64,000 nucleotides of DNA from positions 51,345,041-51,409,040 of the forward strand of contig OY747714.1 in assembly GCA_963556495.2 (NCBI GenBank), in the 5' to 3' direction. Under the pieces are notes generated by a model that ran no database searches, was not told the origin of the DNA, and saw only the letters and a list, made by a program, of their open reading frames with translations. Positions within the stretch are counted from its first letter, which is position 1. Each line of letters begins with the position of its first letter. The stretch is from Valencia hispanica. Lineage: Eukaryota; Chordata; Actinopteri; Cyprinodontiformes; Valenciidae. Of the stretch, positions 1 through 10,187 are shown in pieces. The position numbers and the translations under genes are program-made.

Positions 1-463
1 ACTCTCTGTTGAATAAAACTAATAACTAAAATAAATGACCTAATTTTAGACCAAAATATTAATTGTTTATTTTTAACGGAAACATGGCTGAGTGCAGATG
101 CCCCCGTTGTTCTTACAGAGGCCTCCCCACCAAATTTTAACTTCACTTATTCCATAAGGAGTTGCAAAAGGGGAGGCGGAACTGCTTTTATTAGTTCATC
201 AACACTTTCTGCCAAACCTGTTTTATTTGATAATTTTAGCACTTTTGAATATACTGCGTCTGTTTTTAGCACTCCTCAGATTGTATGTGTCACAGTTTAT
301 AGGCCTCCTAAAAAGAGTGCACTTTTTATTCAAGAATTTTCAGAGTTTTTATCAATTTTGCACAACTCTTATGAACGAATAATTTTAGCTGATGATTTTA
401 ATCTACATATAGATAACATCTTAGATCCTTTATCAACAGAAATTTTTAAATATTATTAATTAT

Positions 464-1417
464 ATGGATTTTAGTCAACATGTCACGCAGCCAACTCACA
501 ACAGAGGACACACCCTGGACTTGGTCATCACGTATGGCCAGTCCACCAGTGTGTCCTCTGTTGTTGACTTGGCTGTCTCTGACCATTACTGTGTGTTTTT
601 TAATATCACCAGTTTTATCCAGAAGGAGACCTCTGTGAGAACTGTCAGGAAGCGTCATCTAACCCCTGAAGTGGCTGCAGGTTTTCTGGAAATTTTTGAA
701 AAGAATCCTCCTATTGTTTTACCTGCCCCCTGTGATTTTATTGTCAATTTTAACAGAAGGCTTCAATCCGCTCTTGACCTGCTGACTCCATTTAAAGTTA
801 TAAACACACACTCAAAACCAACACCATGGAGAAACAAAGACCTTAAAAGATTAAAAAGGAGCTGCAGGGTGGCAGAGAGAAAATGGAGGAAAAATAAAAT
901 CACAATAAATCATCAAATGTACATCGAACGTCTCAAATCATATAACAATGCAGTAAGAAATTCCAGAAACGCACACTTTTCCAGAATCATCTCACAACAT
1001 AGAAATAATCCAAAAATTCTGTTTTCCACTATAGACAAAATTGTTAACTGTACTACTAATGCATATCAGAAAACCCCCTCAAATGCTATTTGTGAGGAGT
1101 TCGCAGACCACTTCAGAGGGAAGGTAGACACCATCAGATGTAACATTTTATCTTCTCAGAGTAACATGGTTTTAGACAAATCTGATTGTGTGTCTCTACC
1201 AGAGGAAACACTGGACAGTTTTGTCCTGGTGGAACCTGGGACTCTTGGTAAAATTTTCACCTCAGTGAGGCCCACCACATATGTTTTGGACCCGATTCCC
1301 ACTTCCTTTTTTAAGCCATTTTATGAATCTTTTAGAGATGAGATTTTAACCGTGATGAATTGCTCCCTTCAGACGGGGGTCTTTCCTGCCGCCTTTAAAG
1401 GGCACCCTGCTGAATAA
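464..1417 (+). pseudogene. L2-A pol fragment: end of endonuclease to start of RT
   Basis: A 317-codon open stretch of the L2-A polyprotein. It begins inside the endonuclease (HTLDLVITYG, then SDHYCVFFN, the conserved SDH motif), crosses the basic linker (KPTPWRNKDLKRLKRSCRVAERKWRK), and enters the RT region (LDPIPTSFFKPFYESFRDEI). It ends by frameshift where the paralogue at 36726-37169 stays open. The apparent start codon is internal to the ancestral protein, so it is not a true start. Confidence 0.8.
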
Positions 1418-1857
1418 GAGCAATTTAGATTTTAATGATTTAAACAACTTCTGACTGGTATCTAACTTACCATTTTTAAGCAAAGTTTTAGAAAAACTTG
1501 TTTTAATTCAACTTAATAATTTTATTAACGCTCATAATGTCTTAGAGAAATTTCATTCTGGTTTTAGGGTGAACCACAGCACAGAGACGGCTCTTTTAAA
1601 GATTTTAAATGATTTTAGATTAAATTATGACGCTCAGAAGGTGACAGTGCTGGTTCTACTGGATCTAAGCTGCCTTTGATACAGTAGACCACACTATTCT
1701 TTTAACCCGTTTGAAACAGATTGACCTCTCTGGTGCTGTTCATAAATGGTTTACAGCCTATCTCACAGACAGGACTTTTATGGTAAGTTTAGATACCTGC
1801 TCCTCTGAGGTTCACAAGATCACATGTGGTGTGCCCCAGGGTTAAATTTTAGGCCCA

Positions 1858-2112
1858 GTGCTTTTTAACCTCTACATGCTCCCTCTTGGCAGTGTCATCA
1901 GAAAACATGGCGTTAACTTTCACAGTTATGCTGATGATACACAGTTGTACATCTCCGTGTCTCCCGATGATACACGGCCAATGGATGCACTTTTTAACTG
2001 CATTTTAGACATTAAATCCTGGATGGCAGAAAACTTTCTCCAGCTCAACCAGGACAAAACTGAAGTTTTAGTCATCGGTCCTGAGGCTCAGAGAGAGAAA
2101 CTTTTAGTATAG
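1858..2112 (+). pseudogene. L2-A RT palm fragment with YADD box
   Basis: Eighty-four codons carrying the RT catalytic box ([11 protein letters not shown]) and the following helix (LNQDKTEVLVIGPEAQREK). The frame stops just after REKLL, exactly where the full-length paralogues continue with about 150 more residues. That point is the edge of a deletion of roughly 1 kb. The preceding motif region near 1830 (PQG) is in the same element but has a stop. Confidence 0.8.
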
Positions 2113-2267
2113 CTGTGGTGATGTTTTTTACTTTTGGGTTCTGTGAAAGGGGGGGGGGGGTTGTGGGTCATTTTTAATCTGTAAAGCACTTTGAGAAGCT
2201 TTGTTATGGTTTGAAAAGTGCTTTATAAATACAGTTTGATTTGATAATGTTATGAGAAAGATATATG

Positions 2268-2594
2268 TGTCAGGTCACCAGAGAGACAGACGCCGGGGCA
2301 GTAAGATAACAGTCTGGCCTTCGGATGAGCTGCTTTATGCGTTGATATAAGACTTGTGTGAAGCAGTTCTCCAGAGGCGGGGCGTGAAGGTTGGAGAAGA
2401 CATCTACAGAGATAAACAGTGATTGCTGAATACTATTTAATCGGTAAGTTAGAAAGGTTGGTTAGGGTGATGTAGAGTAACTCTGTCCCCTCCATGGTCT
2501 GGCCAGACATGTTTGAATTAAATACTTAAACGCCTTCTGGGACTCAAGTCTTCTTTATTATAGAAACCCTGAGATACTTTAATTTGCCATAACA
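2268..2594 (+). repeat. Dispersed ~325-bp repeat resembling a solo LTR (copy 1)
   Basis: It begins TGTCAGGTCACC and ends ...CCATAACA, and it closely matches 29233-29552 (TGTCAGGTCACC ... CCATTACA). TG...CA ends, a length of about 320 bp and an internal ATTAAATACTTAAA are LTR-like. No matching target-site duplication is visible (ATATG before, GCACC after) and there is no coding sequence, so the LTR identity is inference. Confidence 0.5.
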
Positions 2595-2608
2595 GCACCC
2601 TGGAAACA

Positions 2609-3116
2609 TCATTTTCTCCCATCCAAGTGCATAAAAATGTAACAGATTCAGCATCAGAACTTTCACGGTGTGAGTCCGATGATACAATCATCCTGGAATT
2701 TGTACCATGCAGCTCTAATAATCCCATCCACAATGAGAATCACAGTCCTCCCAGTAAACGGCAGAAGATACAGGGGACGGATACAGCTTCAAAAAAGGTT
2801 GAATGTCAATTGTTTTCTGCTAAATTGCTACTTAAAATGATGAAAAATTAAGAATATGCTTTTTAATATGCAAAAACAACAACAAATTTTTTTTTTCTGT
2901 CAACAGTTGGTTGAATCGGCTCTGAGCAAGAAACCAGGTGGAGATCAAATTCTTAAGGAATATATTGGAACAAAAAGCCTGACAGACTGCTCACGGCGAA
3001 AGCTAGTTAACGTCTTTGCTGCAGATGTAGCCGGTCTGGTCAACAGTCCCGGCCACACTGCGTTGTGTTCTGGTGCTAGACTTCTGAGAGATGACGCTGA
3101 CCACGACTTTATCTGA
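2609..3116 (+). pseudogene. Two-exon host-gene fragment, SAMD3-like family
   Basis: Exon A (to 2797) encodes a Ser/Pro-rich stretch ending PPSKRQKIQGTDTASKK. Exon B (from 2907) encodes LVESALSKKPGGDQILKEY, then TKSLTDCSRRKLVNV. Between them is a 109-bp intron with GT at 2798-2799 and a poly-T tract plus CAACAG acceptor. Both boundaries are phase 0, so the exons join in frame, which is hard to get by chance. The 'KPGGD..LKEY..TKSL(T/S)D..RR.LVN' pattern resembles, from memory, the N-terminal region of fish SAMD3-like proteins. The frame runs out at 3114 and the expected continuation is scrambled, so I treat it as a relic. No promoter or upstream exon is visible, because an LTR-like repeat abuts it on the left. 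Confidence 0.45.
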
Positions 3117-3125
3117 GCAGTTTTA

Positions 3126-3221
3126 TTACACCCTTAACAAAAGTGACAAAGAGCACAATTGGAGACTCTTCAAACAAAAGATCCAGAGCAAACCTTCCCC
3201 AGCCAAGCAAAATGTAGACTG
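3126..3221 (-). repeat. Intron-less copy of a short duplicated segment
   Basis: This ~95-bp block (ACAAAAGTGACAAAGAGCAC ... AGCCAAGCAAAATGTAGACTG) matches two separate pieces of 3468-3821: 3468-3532 and 3793-3821. The intervening 260 bp of that locus are absent here. Read on the minus strand, the missing piece starts GTATGT and ends TTAG, so this copy looks spliced. Confidence 0.6.
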
Positions 3222-3467
3222 CTTGATTTGTATTAATTCAAAAAGTGATAAAACAAAATACAATAAAATTACTTATAAAAATAAAACTGTAGCATCAAAC
3301 TAATGCATTTTTTACATTCTAACATTACATGCTATTAAACGTCAATTGAAATGCACATTAAATCTACAATAACGAAAACTGGACACCCTTTCCCCATGTC
3401 AGAAGACTTTTTAACATAAGCTCTTTAATGTATGAACTATTTTCTAAGAATAGTTTTGTAAGTACAC
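3222..3467. other. AT-rich stretch without recognised content
   Basis: A-rich sequence between the two duplicated blocks. I see no ORF, repeat boundary or RNA signature. Confidence 0.4.
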
Positions 3468-3821
3468 ACCTTAACAAAAGTGACAAAGAGCACAATTGGA
3501 GACTGTCTTCAAACAAAAGATCCGGAGCAAACCTAACATATAAAAGAAATAAACTGAAATATGTAGGCTGCTGGACATGAAGACAAAATGGAGGGCACTA
3601 GCATACATATGTAAAACAAGCATGAGCTAGTTAGCCATCTTGTGCTCTCAAAGTTCACTTTAGAAACAAAACCAGTTACTTAAAACAACACTTTTCACAA
3701 ACCCTCATCATAGTGTTCATGTAAGAATCAACTTAAATGACATTACAACACTGAAATCTCTCTTTTACAATCGAGCAGCGCAAAGCACATACCTTCCCCA
3801 GCCAAGCAAAAAGTAGACTGG
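3468..3821 (-). repeat. Intron-containing copy of the duplicated segment
   Basis: Two blocks homologous to 3126-3221 are separated by 3533-3792. On the minus strand the separator has a donor (GGGGAAG then GTATGT) and an acceptor (TTATATGTTAG then GTTTGC), as in a 260-bp intron. On the minus strand the second block ends at TTAAG followed by GTGTGT, another possible donor, exactly where similarity to the other copy stops. This suggests exons of a minus-strand transcript. No protein is recognised. The right end abuts the Nimb-like LINE. Confidence 0.5.
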
Positions 3822-3952
3822 AGGAATCTTCTTCTTTTTGTTTAAATGGCGGGTGGCATCCAACTTAAGGTGCATTACCGCCACCTACTGTGCAGGAGTG
3901 TGATTCAAAGTGAGGAGTAAAAAAAACAAAACAAAAAACAAAACAAAAAAAA

Positions 3953-4786
3953 CTAAATTCTATTAACTAACTTACTTTTCCTAAGAAACTCTAACACTAA
4001 TTTATAAATTTTATTATTTCCATTAAATACCGTTTTTAAATTGCAATCTCCATATCCTTTAATTTTTAACTTATCTTTTAATATTTCTCTAAATACTTTA
4101 TACTTACTACAAAAACACAGTACATGCTCTACAGTTTCCCTTTCTTTCCCACACTCACACAAACCTATTTGATGTTTTCCCATAACATACAAAGTGCTAT
4201 TTAATCCCGAATGTCCTATCCTTTGTCTTGATATTATTGTTTGCTCTCCATTATTAAACTCCTCTATCTTCATCTTACCTACTTCTTTCTGTATATTAAA
4301 TAAATGTCTTCCCTTTTTTTCTTTTATCCACTTTTCCTGCCATTCATTCATAATTTTTTCCTTAATTATAGATTTCACTTCTTTTCTAAAACGAATCTCT
4401 ATTCCTGTTTCCAACTTTATCGCTTGTTTTGCGTAATAATCTGCTATTTCATTTCCTTCTATCCCTCTGTGCGCTGGAACCTACATGAATCTTATTTCAA
4501 TTCCTAATTTATTTAATCTAAAGAGGCATTCAAATATTTCTAGAATAATATCAACTCTGTTTTCATTTGTTTTTGAGTTAATTATTAACAAAACTGATAA
4601 TGAATCTGTACATATTATACTTTTTTTAACTCTATTTTGCTCAATCCAATCTAAACTAAAATAAGTTGCCAGCATTTTAACTGTAAAATCTGATATTCCA
4701 TCTGGTGTTCTTATTTTTTTCCCTTTTCCTACCGCAGGAATATAAAAAGAAAAACCTGTTCTCCCACTTTCACTCTTTTGATCCAT
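3953..4786 (-). pseudogene. Nimb-like RNase H and C-terminal region
   Basis: One frame from 4786 to 3953 interrupted by a single TAG at 4481-4483, at the position just before VPAHRGIEGNEIAD where RNase H domains usually have Trp. Visible RNase H residues are the Asp of CTDSLS and the His/Asp-containing VPAHRG...NEIAD block. The first Asp (YTDGSK) lies in the neighbouring frame, so there is also a one-base frameshift near 4780. The C-terminus has a CxC...H...CxC-like cluster (LCECGKERETVEHVLCFCSKY) common in LINE C-termini. Confidence 0.75.
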
Positions 4787-5334
4787 CTGTATATATTGGT
4801 ATATAGTTTTTATGTATACTATTTAAACTATTATTTATAATATTATCCCAATTTCCTTTTCCCTTATTTATATCTATCACATTTTTAATATAAAAGTCAA
4901 TATAACAACTAGGAAAAATCCATTTAGGAGTCACTGAATATAAATATTTATTTAGAAATCTAATATCATTTATTTTATAAATTTCTGCTAATTTGTTTGC
5001 TTTTTCTAACATACTATCAAATTTTTCATTTTCCCTATATAAATACATATCGTTTTTGATCATATGGTCATCCTTTGAACATCGTTTAATACTAGCCCAA
5101 TAATTTAATAAATTGTATTTAAATCTTAGTCCTATTGGCATTTCTCCCATTTCAACCTGTAAAGATACTATAGGAGATGTTTTTATTGCTCCACAACATA
5201 TTCTCAGTGCCTGATTTTGTATTCTTTCAATCCTCATTAATAATGTTTTACATGCAGAGCTATATACAATACTTCCATAATCTATTACTGATCTTATCAT
5301 TGTTATATATATTTGCTTTAATGCTTTTGCACTA
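4770..5334 (-). pseudogene. Nimb-like RT C-terminal part
   Basis: The codons from 5334 to 4770 encode KALKQIYITMIRSVIDYGSIVY, IERIQNQALRICCGAIKTSP and GEMPIGLRFKYNLLNYWA, the usual thumb/connection sequence after the RT palm in I- and R1-like LINEs, and end at YTDGSKE of RNase H. Upstream the frame is broken by Rex3; the rest (KGNDWGASAKA) resumes at about 6090-6047. Confidence 0.75.
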
Positions 5335-6046
5335 AAGCAAATATCCGAGGCCATGGTCTTGAGCCGGAAAAGGGTGGGGTGCCTCCTCCAGGTCAGGGAT
5401 GGGGTCCTTCCCCAAGTGGAGGAGTTTAAGTATCTGGGGGTCTTGTTCACGAATGAGGGAAAAATGGAGCGGGAGATCGATAGACGGATTGGTGGGGCAT
5501 CTGCAGTTATGCGGGCGCTCTACCGGTCTGTCGTGGTGAAGAGAGAGCTGAGCCAAAAGGCGAAGCTCTCGATTTACCGGTCGATCTATGTTCCTACCCT
5601 CATCTATGGTCACGAACTCTGGGTGGTGACCGAAAGAACGAGATCACGGATACAAGCGGCTGAAATGAGTTTCCTCCGCAGAGTGTCTGGGCTCTCCCTT
5701 AGAGATAGGGTGAGAAGCTCAGTCATCCGGAGGGGGCTCAGAGTAGAGCCGCTGCTTCTCCACATCGAGAGGAGTCAGTTGAGGTGGCTCGGGCATCTGG
5801 TCAGGATGCCTCCTGGACGCCTCCCTGGTGAGGTGTCTCAGGCACGTCCCACCGGGAGGAGGCCCAGGGGAAGGCCCAGGACACGCTGGAGGGACTATGT
5901 TTCTCGGCTGGCCTGGGAGCGCCTTGGGGTTCCTCCCGAGGAGCTGGAACAAGTGGCTGGGGAGAGGGAAGTCTGGGTCTCTTTGCTTAGGCTGCTGCCC
6001 CCGCGACCCGACCCCGGATAAGCGGAAGAAAATGGATGGATGGATG
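5335..6046 (+). mobile_element. Rex3 (RTE-clade LINE), 5'-truncated, flanked by a 12-bp TSD
   Basis: The copy lies between two identical GCTTTTGCACTA repeats (5323-5334 and 6047-6058), a perfect target-site duplication. The 3' end is the GATG-type short tandem repeat (AATGGATGGATGG) known for Rex3/RTE elements. The insertion interrupts the Nimb-like LINE, so it is younger than that element. Confidence 0.92.
5353..6021 (+). CDS. Rex3 RT C-terminal ORF (truncated)
   Basis: An open frame of about 222 codons encoding the end of the RTE reverse transcriptase. It includes FKYLGVLFTNEGKMEREIDR and IYRSIYVPTLIYGHELWV, then GHLVRMPPGRLP and the Arg-rich GRRPRGRPRTRWRDYV. There is no stop or frameshift up to the normal C-terminus (LLPPRPDPG then TAA), which suggests a fairly recent copy. 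Endonuclease and RT catalytic domains are missing by 5' truncation, so it is not autonomous. The annotated ATG is not the natural start. Confidence 0.85.
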   Translation: MVLSRKRVGCLLQVRDGVLPQVEEFKYLGVLFTNEGKMEREIDRRIGGASAVMRALYRSVVVKRELSQKAKLSIYRSIYVPTLIYGHELWVVTERTRSRIQAAEMSFLRRVSGLSLRDRVRSSVIRRGLRVEPLLLHIERSQLRWLGHLVRMPPGRLPGEVSQARPTGRRPRGRPRTRWRDYVSRLAWERLGVPPEELEQVAGEREVWVSLLRLLPPRPDPG

Positions 6047-6119
6047 GCTTTTGCACTAGCCCCCCAATCATTACCCTTTAGACACCTCATTATTTAATTT
6101 AATTTTTATTTATTTTTTT

Positions 6120-9110
6120 ATTATGAATTGTTGGGGTTTTTATTTCCTGATGTTATGGACACGGAGACGGAAAATTAAGGAGAAGAAAGAAGGAAGATGA
6201 AGAAGAGAGGTAGGAAACAAAAAGTCAAGAAAGAGGGTGAGTTGAAAATACAAGAGAGGAAGGGGAACAAAGAAAACACAGGAAGACATTGAAGTCTGCC
6301 TCCATACCCACAGGACGGCAGAGAGACGGAAAAAACAAAACAAAACACGAAAAAGGAACATCGACAAAACAAACCAAACATTGTGAACTAAGAATTACAC
6401 AACCACATCACACAAAAATAGATATAAAAATACAACAACGTCACAGAAAAACTCATGGTACCGATTAATCAAGCTCTAGTAATGATAACCTCAGCCCAAG
6501 AATATATCCTTAAACACCAGAGACCCCACATCTATGTGTGTGTGTTAGCATGCTGGTGCATATAAGGTTTCTCCATAAGAGTATTCGATAGCTGGTGTGA
6601 GCAGGCATCAATCCGTCTCCCAGGAATCGATGCAGACATGAAGGAGATCGGAGCAAAGACGTCCAGAGGACCCCCAGAGCCCCAGGCCCCAAGAGTGGAG
6701 CAAAGGAGAACCCCAGGGGAACATCCAGCGGCCACTATGCAGGGGCCCGGAGGGCAGCAGTGACGAGCCCACGGGCCCCGTCGGCAACCGGCCGCGCCGG
6801 GGTGGGCAGGTCAATGGACCGGGGAGCCGGGGCCCAGGGGCACCCCACCCTCCAGCAGGGACCCGACAAGGGACCGGCCGACGAGGGGCCCCCGGCACTG
6901 CAGGGGCCGCGGCCGGCCGCCACGCGCCGCCTCCTCTCTAGGCCAATCCCCACCGCCAACATCCCAGCGCCCCACCGATAGCCGCAGGTGACGGACAGCA
7001 TCCCCAGGCCGGGGTCAGCCAGCATCTGGACACCAAGTTGTACCAGCTCCCGGGTCCTGATCCCGTGCAACGCAGGGCGCCGAGACCAGGCATCCAACGA
7101 GGGCCAGGGCCGGTCCAACCCGCCAATGAACCGGCCACGCACGGTGCGCACAAAACAGGTGATCAAACGAGCAGAGACGCCGGATCCGCATCCCGCCGAG
7201 CCACCGAGCAGGCACCACCCAACAATCCCAAACCTGGCACCTCTAAAAGAGGTGCCCCGACCAACCAAAGAAAGATATCGGCCCAGCACATCGGCCGACC
7301 GACACACCGGCCCCCCAAGGCCCGGCCAGGCACGCACAAGGTCCGAACCGGATTGACCACCGATGCACCGGCAGGCAGGGGCCCCCGTCACCGGCAGGGA
7401 GTGATGGAGGGGAAATAGGCCCCCCATTAAGTGTAAGGCCTGAGGTGCGCCAGGCGAGGGGGCAGACCAAGATCCAACCTGACAGGTAAACAAAGACATA
7501 CAGACACAGTCATACGTTCCCTCCCTCTTAAACCCATACATTCTCACTGACTCACCAAGACACCCAAAAAAATTATGCTGTACCGTCACTCACACACCCC
7601 ATACACACTTTATGCTCCCAGGTCCAGGTACCGATGCCCCAGTAGAGCCACCAGTCCCCGGACCCGGGAGATGGTCCCCCTACCTTCTAGGACGGAGACA
7701 AGCAGACCGCCAAGGGCCCCACAGTGGCAAAGCACCCCGACAGCCCAGGACCCCGACCAGACCGCCTGTTCCTCCTCAGGACCCCAACCCCTGATGGCCC
7801 GTAGCGAACAGGGGTTTAAAAAGACCCCTAGCCTCCATCCTCTCGCTCGAGTATGGTGTTGATGCGTGTTGTTATAATGTGCATTTAAAACAGAGGGGTG
7901 GTATGTGGGGAAGGCAGCCACACAACCCCCAACCCCCACCCCGAGCCCTCAGTGTCTATATGTGGTTTAACAGTGGGCACCGGCACCAGAGGTGAAGCTG
8001 ATTGAACCGCTCCCCCTCTGGATGCCGAAAAGTGTGCCCACCCCAAAGTCTCTACATATGTGTCGCGTGAGAATGTTATAAGTGGGAGTGTCTAAGTTGT
8101 ATATTAAAATTGGGACCCAGGACACCATGGGATAGCGAGGAGGGAAGCCCCTCCTCGCACCCCAGTGATGTGCCCATGCCCCAAGACCCTATATGAGTGG
8201 TAAAGTGATGGAGCGGGTGGACAGAGGTGTCCAGGGATGGGGCGGGAAGGACCGGGAGACAAAATGTCTTCCCAGGGAGCCAGCTCCCCCACTGACCCCA
8301 ATAGGCACCGCTGTTCACCGGGATCCACCAGGGGAGGGAGGCCATGGCACGTTCGACCAGGGGCCCACGGCCACAGCACCACAAAGCCCCACGGACCCCA
8401 AGGCAGTCCCCCCAGCCCCATCCCAGAAGGGGAACTAAACCCACCCTGACATTCACTCTACTCTCAAAACACAAAAGACACTAGACACCCAGGCTGAGTG
8501 CACGCCCACCACCCGGCCAGTCCACCCGCAAGTCCGACCGAACCCGGCCAAATGCCCAACCCCAGCGCCCTGCACAAAGACCAAGACCCAGGAGCCGAGT
8601 TCAGGACTGATCCGGCCCAGAAACGCCACCAAGCCGCCGCGACCAGCAGCCAGGCACCCCAACCAGCAAACAAGGCGAGACACCATACAGGGACCGGCGA
8701 TGACAATCGGCCCAGAGAAAGAGAGAGAGGCGGCTGCACATGCCGGCCGCCCCTGACCCCCACAGCCAACAGAGACCCCATGCTGGCCGACCCCCAGCCA
8801 GGACCACAGCTAAGGGGTGCGGGGCCCCCGAGCCCCGAATCCCCAGGCCCACCCCAGACCCTACCCAGGCGCAGCACGACCACCAGGCCAGTAACCCATG
8901 TCCGCCAGTGCAACCCCCCCAAGGCACCGTATGCAGCCATCAGGAGTTACCACCCAAAGCCCAACCCCAGGCCGGCAACGACGTCCAGCGCCCCATCCGC
9001 CCAGTGATCCCACCCCCTGGTGCCCCCCCCCCCCCCAGACGCCTCCAACCCCAAAACCCCCACATCAGCAACAGTGTCCCAAACGACAAAACCAAGTGCC
9101 CCCCACCCCC
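6120..9110 (-). other. GC-rich ~3-kb 3' UTR of the old L1-Tx1 LINE
   Basis: This stretch lies directly downstream (minus strand) of the L1-Tx1 ORF2 stop at about 9112 and ends in its A-rich tail. The plus strand is strongly C/A-rich and the minus strand G/T-rich, so many long but meaningless ORFs appear on both strands. The segment 6400-7810 recurs in opposite orientation at 25776-27132, and a tiny rearranged piece recurs at 58084-58176. I find no protein family in it. Confidence 0.7.
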
Positions 9111-9111
9111 A

Positions 9112-9906
9112 CTAGGTGATGGAGCCGATCAAAGGAGCCCAGAGAGATTGATCAGATATGGAGCCAGAGGCCGTCTCTAGACCAATATGGTCCAACAAGA
9201 GATTTCTATACTGATTAATATTAAGAGCTTTTTTATTTTTCCAGTTCAGGAGGATAGTTTTCTTAGCGATGCATAAGGCAATGTGAACCATTAGAACTGG
9301 CTTTGTGTCCATGGTGACATCATTTAAATTTCCTAACAGGCAAATTGAGGGAGATGGTGGGATGTTACATTTCAGACACTTTGATAAGTCCTCACATATC
9401 TGGCACAAAAATTTCTTAACAGGTGGACAGAACCAAAGCGCATGAATATAAGTATCTGGTATATTGCTTGTGCATTGTAAGCAGGTATTAGACGATGTAA
9501 AACCCATCCTAAACATTCGTTGACCTGTATAGTGTACTCTACAAAGGATTTTGTATTGTATTAGTTGCAAATGAGGATTTTTTTTGTTATTTTAAAGGTT
9601 CGTAAACATATCTGAGACCAGACGTTTTGGTCAAAGCTGGCTGATAAATCCACCTCCCATTTTGAAATAGGGATGGCTATTGATTCATCTAATGTAGATA
9701 AAGTTTTGTATATTTTAGACAGCAATTTGGGGGGGTTGAGATTAAGAAAATCTAAAACTCTTGCTGGAATTTGTAATTCAGCTGTATTGAGCCTAAATTT
9801 ACCTTTAATAATAGATTTAATTTGTTGATATTCTAAGAATTTGTTTTTATCAATTCCATATTGTGTAATTAATGTATTAAATGGGATAAAGTCTGTTCCT
9901 TCAAAT
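9112..9906 (-). pseudogene. C-terminal part of the old L1-Tx1 ORF2
   Basis: Two adjoining frames (9906-9561 and 9570-9112) encode the L1-Tx1 C-terminal region: FEGTDFIPFNTLITQYGIDKNKF, then YKILCRVHYTGQRMFRMGF, then CLQCTSNIPDTYIHALWFCPPV, which is the Cys/His cluster typical of L1-Tx1 C-termini. A frameshift occurs at a poly-T run near 9580. The upstream half of this protein is at 15422-16947, beyond the inserted element. Confidence 0.8.
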
Positions 9907-10187
9907 ATATGTTCCAGACTTCCGGTTATGGCGGCCATGTGAGAGAACGTGTTTTTCCTCCGCTCCGCTATTTGTGCTACTTTTTGATATAAAGTTTTTC
10001 TTAGCTGCTGTCAGTGATTTATCACTACTCCCAACTCTTAAGAATGTCTCCAAAAGCGATAAAAGCTCCGTAGGATGCCAACGAAAAGACAAAACAACCC
10101 AAGCTAACAGACTACCCTCTCCGTGATCAGCTAAAAGCTAAGTCTAAAGATAGCAGCGCCACTGCACAGTTATCTGGGGCTACAGGT

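Larger units (their letters stand above)
1..2246 (+). mobile_element. L2-clade LINE copy (L2-A), 5' end outside window, internally deleted
   Basis: Translations show an AP-endonuclease-like region over about 60-620 (GGGTAFISS, DDFNLHID, then SDHYCVFF in another frame), a linker, and reverse transcriptase with [11 protein letters not shown] near 1925. The endonuclease is frameshifted near 450 and the RT has stops and frameshifts near 1420, 1450 and 1675. The 3' end, with TTTATAAATACAG then TTTGATTTGATA, matches the ends of two other copies here (36691-38876 and the inverted 45994-48065). Compared with those, this copy lacks everything between about 2106 and the last 130 bases: the end of the RT ORF and the GC-rich part of the 3' UTR. 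It is a dead copy. Confidence 0.85.
3822..6092 (-). mobile_element. I/Nimb-like LINE with RNase H, 5'-truncated, split by Rex3
   Basis: Reading leftwards, the element encodes the end of RT/thumb (SAKALKQIYITMIRSVIDYGS), a linker, an RNase H domain (YTDGSK near 4775, CTDSLSVL near 4600, VPAHRGIEGNE near 4460), and a Cys-rich tail (CECGKERETVEHVLCFCSKY). An RNase H domain after the RT is typical of the I group of LINEs. The 3' UTR carries GCATTACCGCCACC (minus: GGTGGCGGTAATGC). It is 5'-truncated within RT at about 6092, next to the A-rich tail of the L1-Tx1 element. Rex3 sits inside at 5335-6046. Confidence 0.8.

Noticed and set aside
2268..2594. Calling the repeat a proven solo LTR
   Set aside because: No target-site duplication and no internal retroviral sequence nearby, so only LTR-like is supported.
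3533..3792. The 260-bp separator as a plus-strand transposon insertion
   Set aside because: No inverted repeats and only a 2-3-bp flank match, while the minus-strand GTATGT...TTAG ends fit an intron. Kept as an alternative but less likely.
6735..7589. 284-codon minus-strand ORF and several 100-170-codon ORFs on both strands at 6.6-9.2 kb
   Set aside because: They overlap on both strands in GC-rich, strand-biased sequence that is LINE 3' UTR. The translations are low-complexity (Gly/Trp/Pro/Arg) and match no family.
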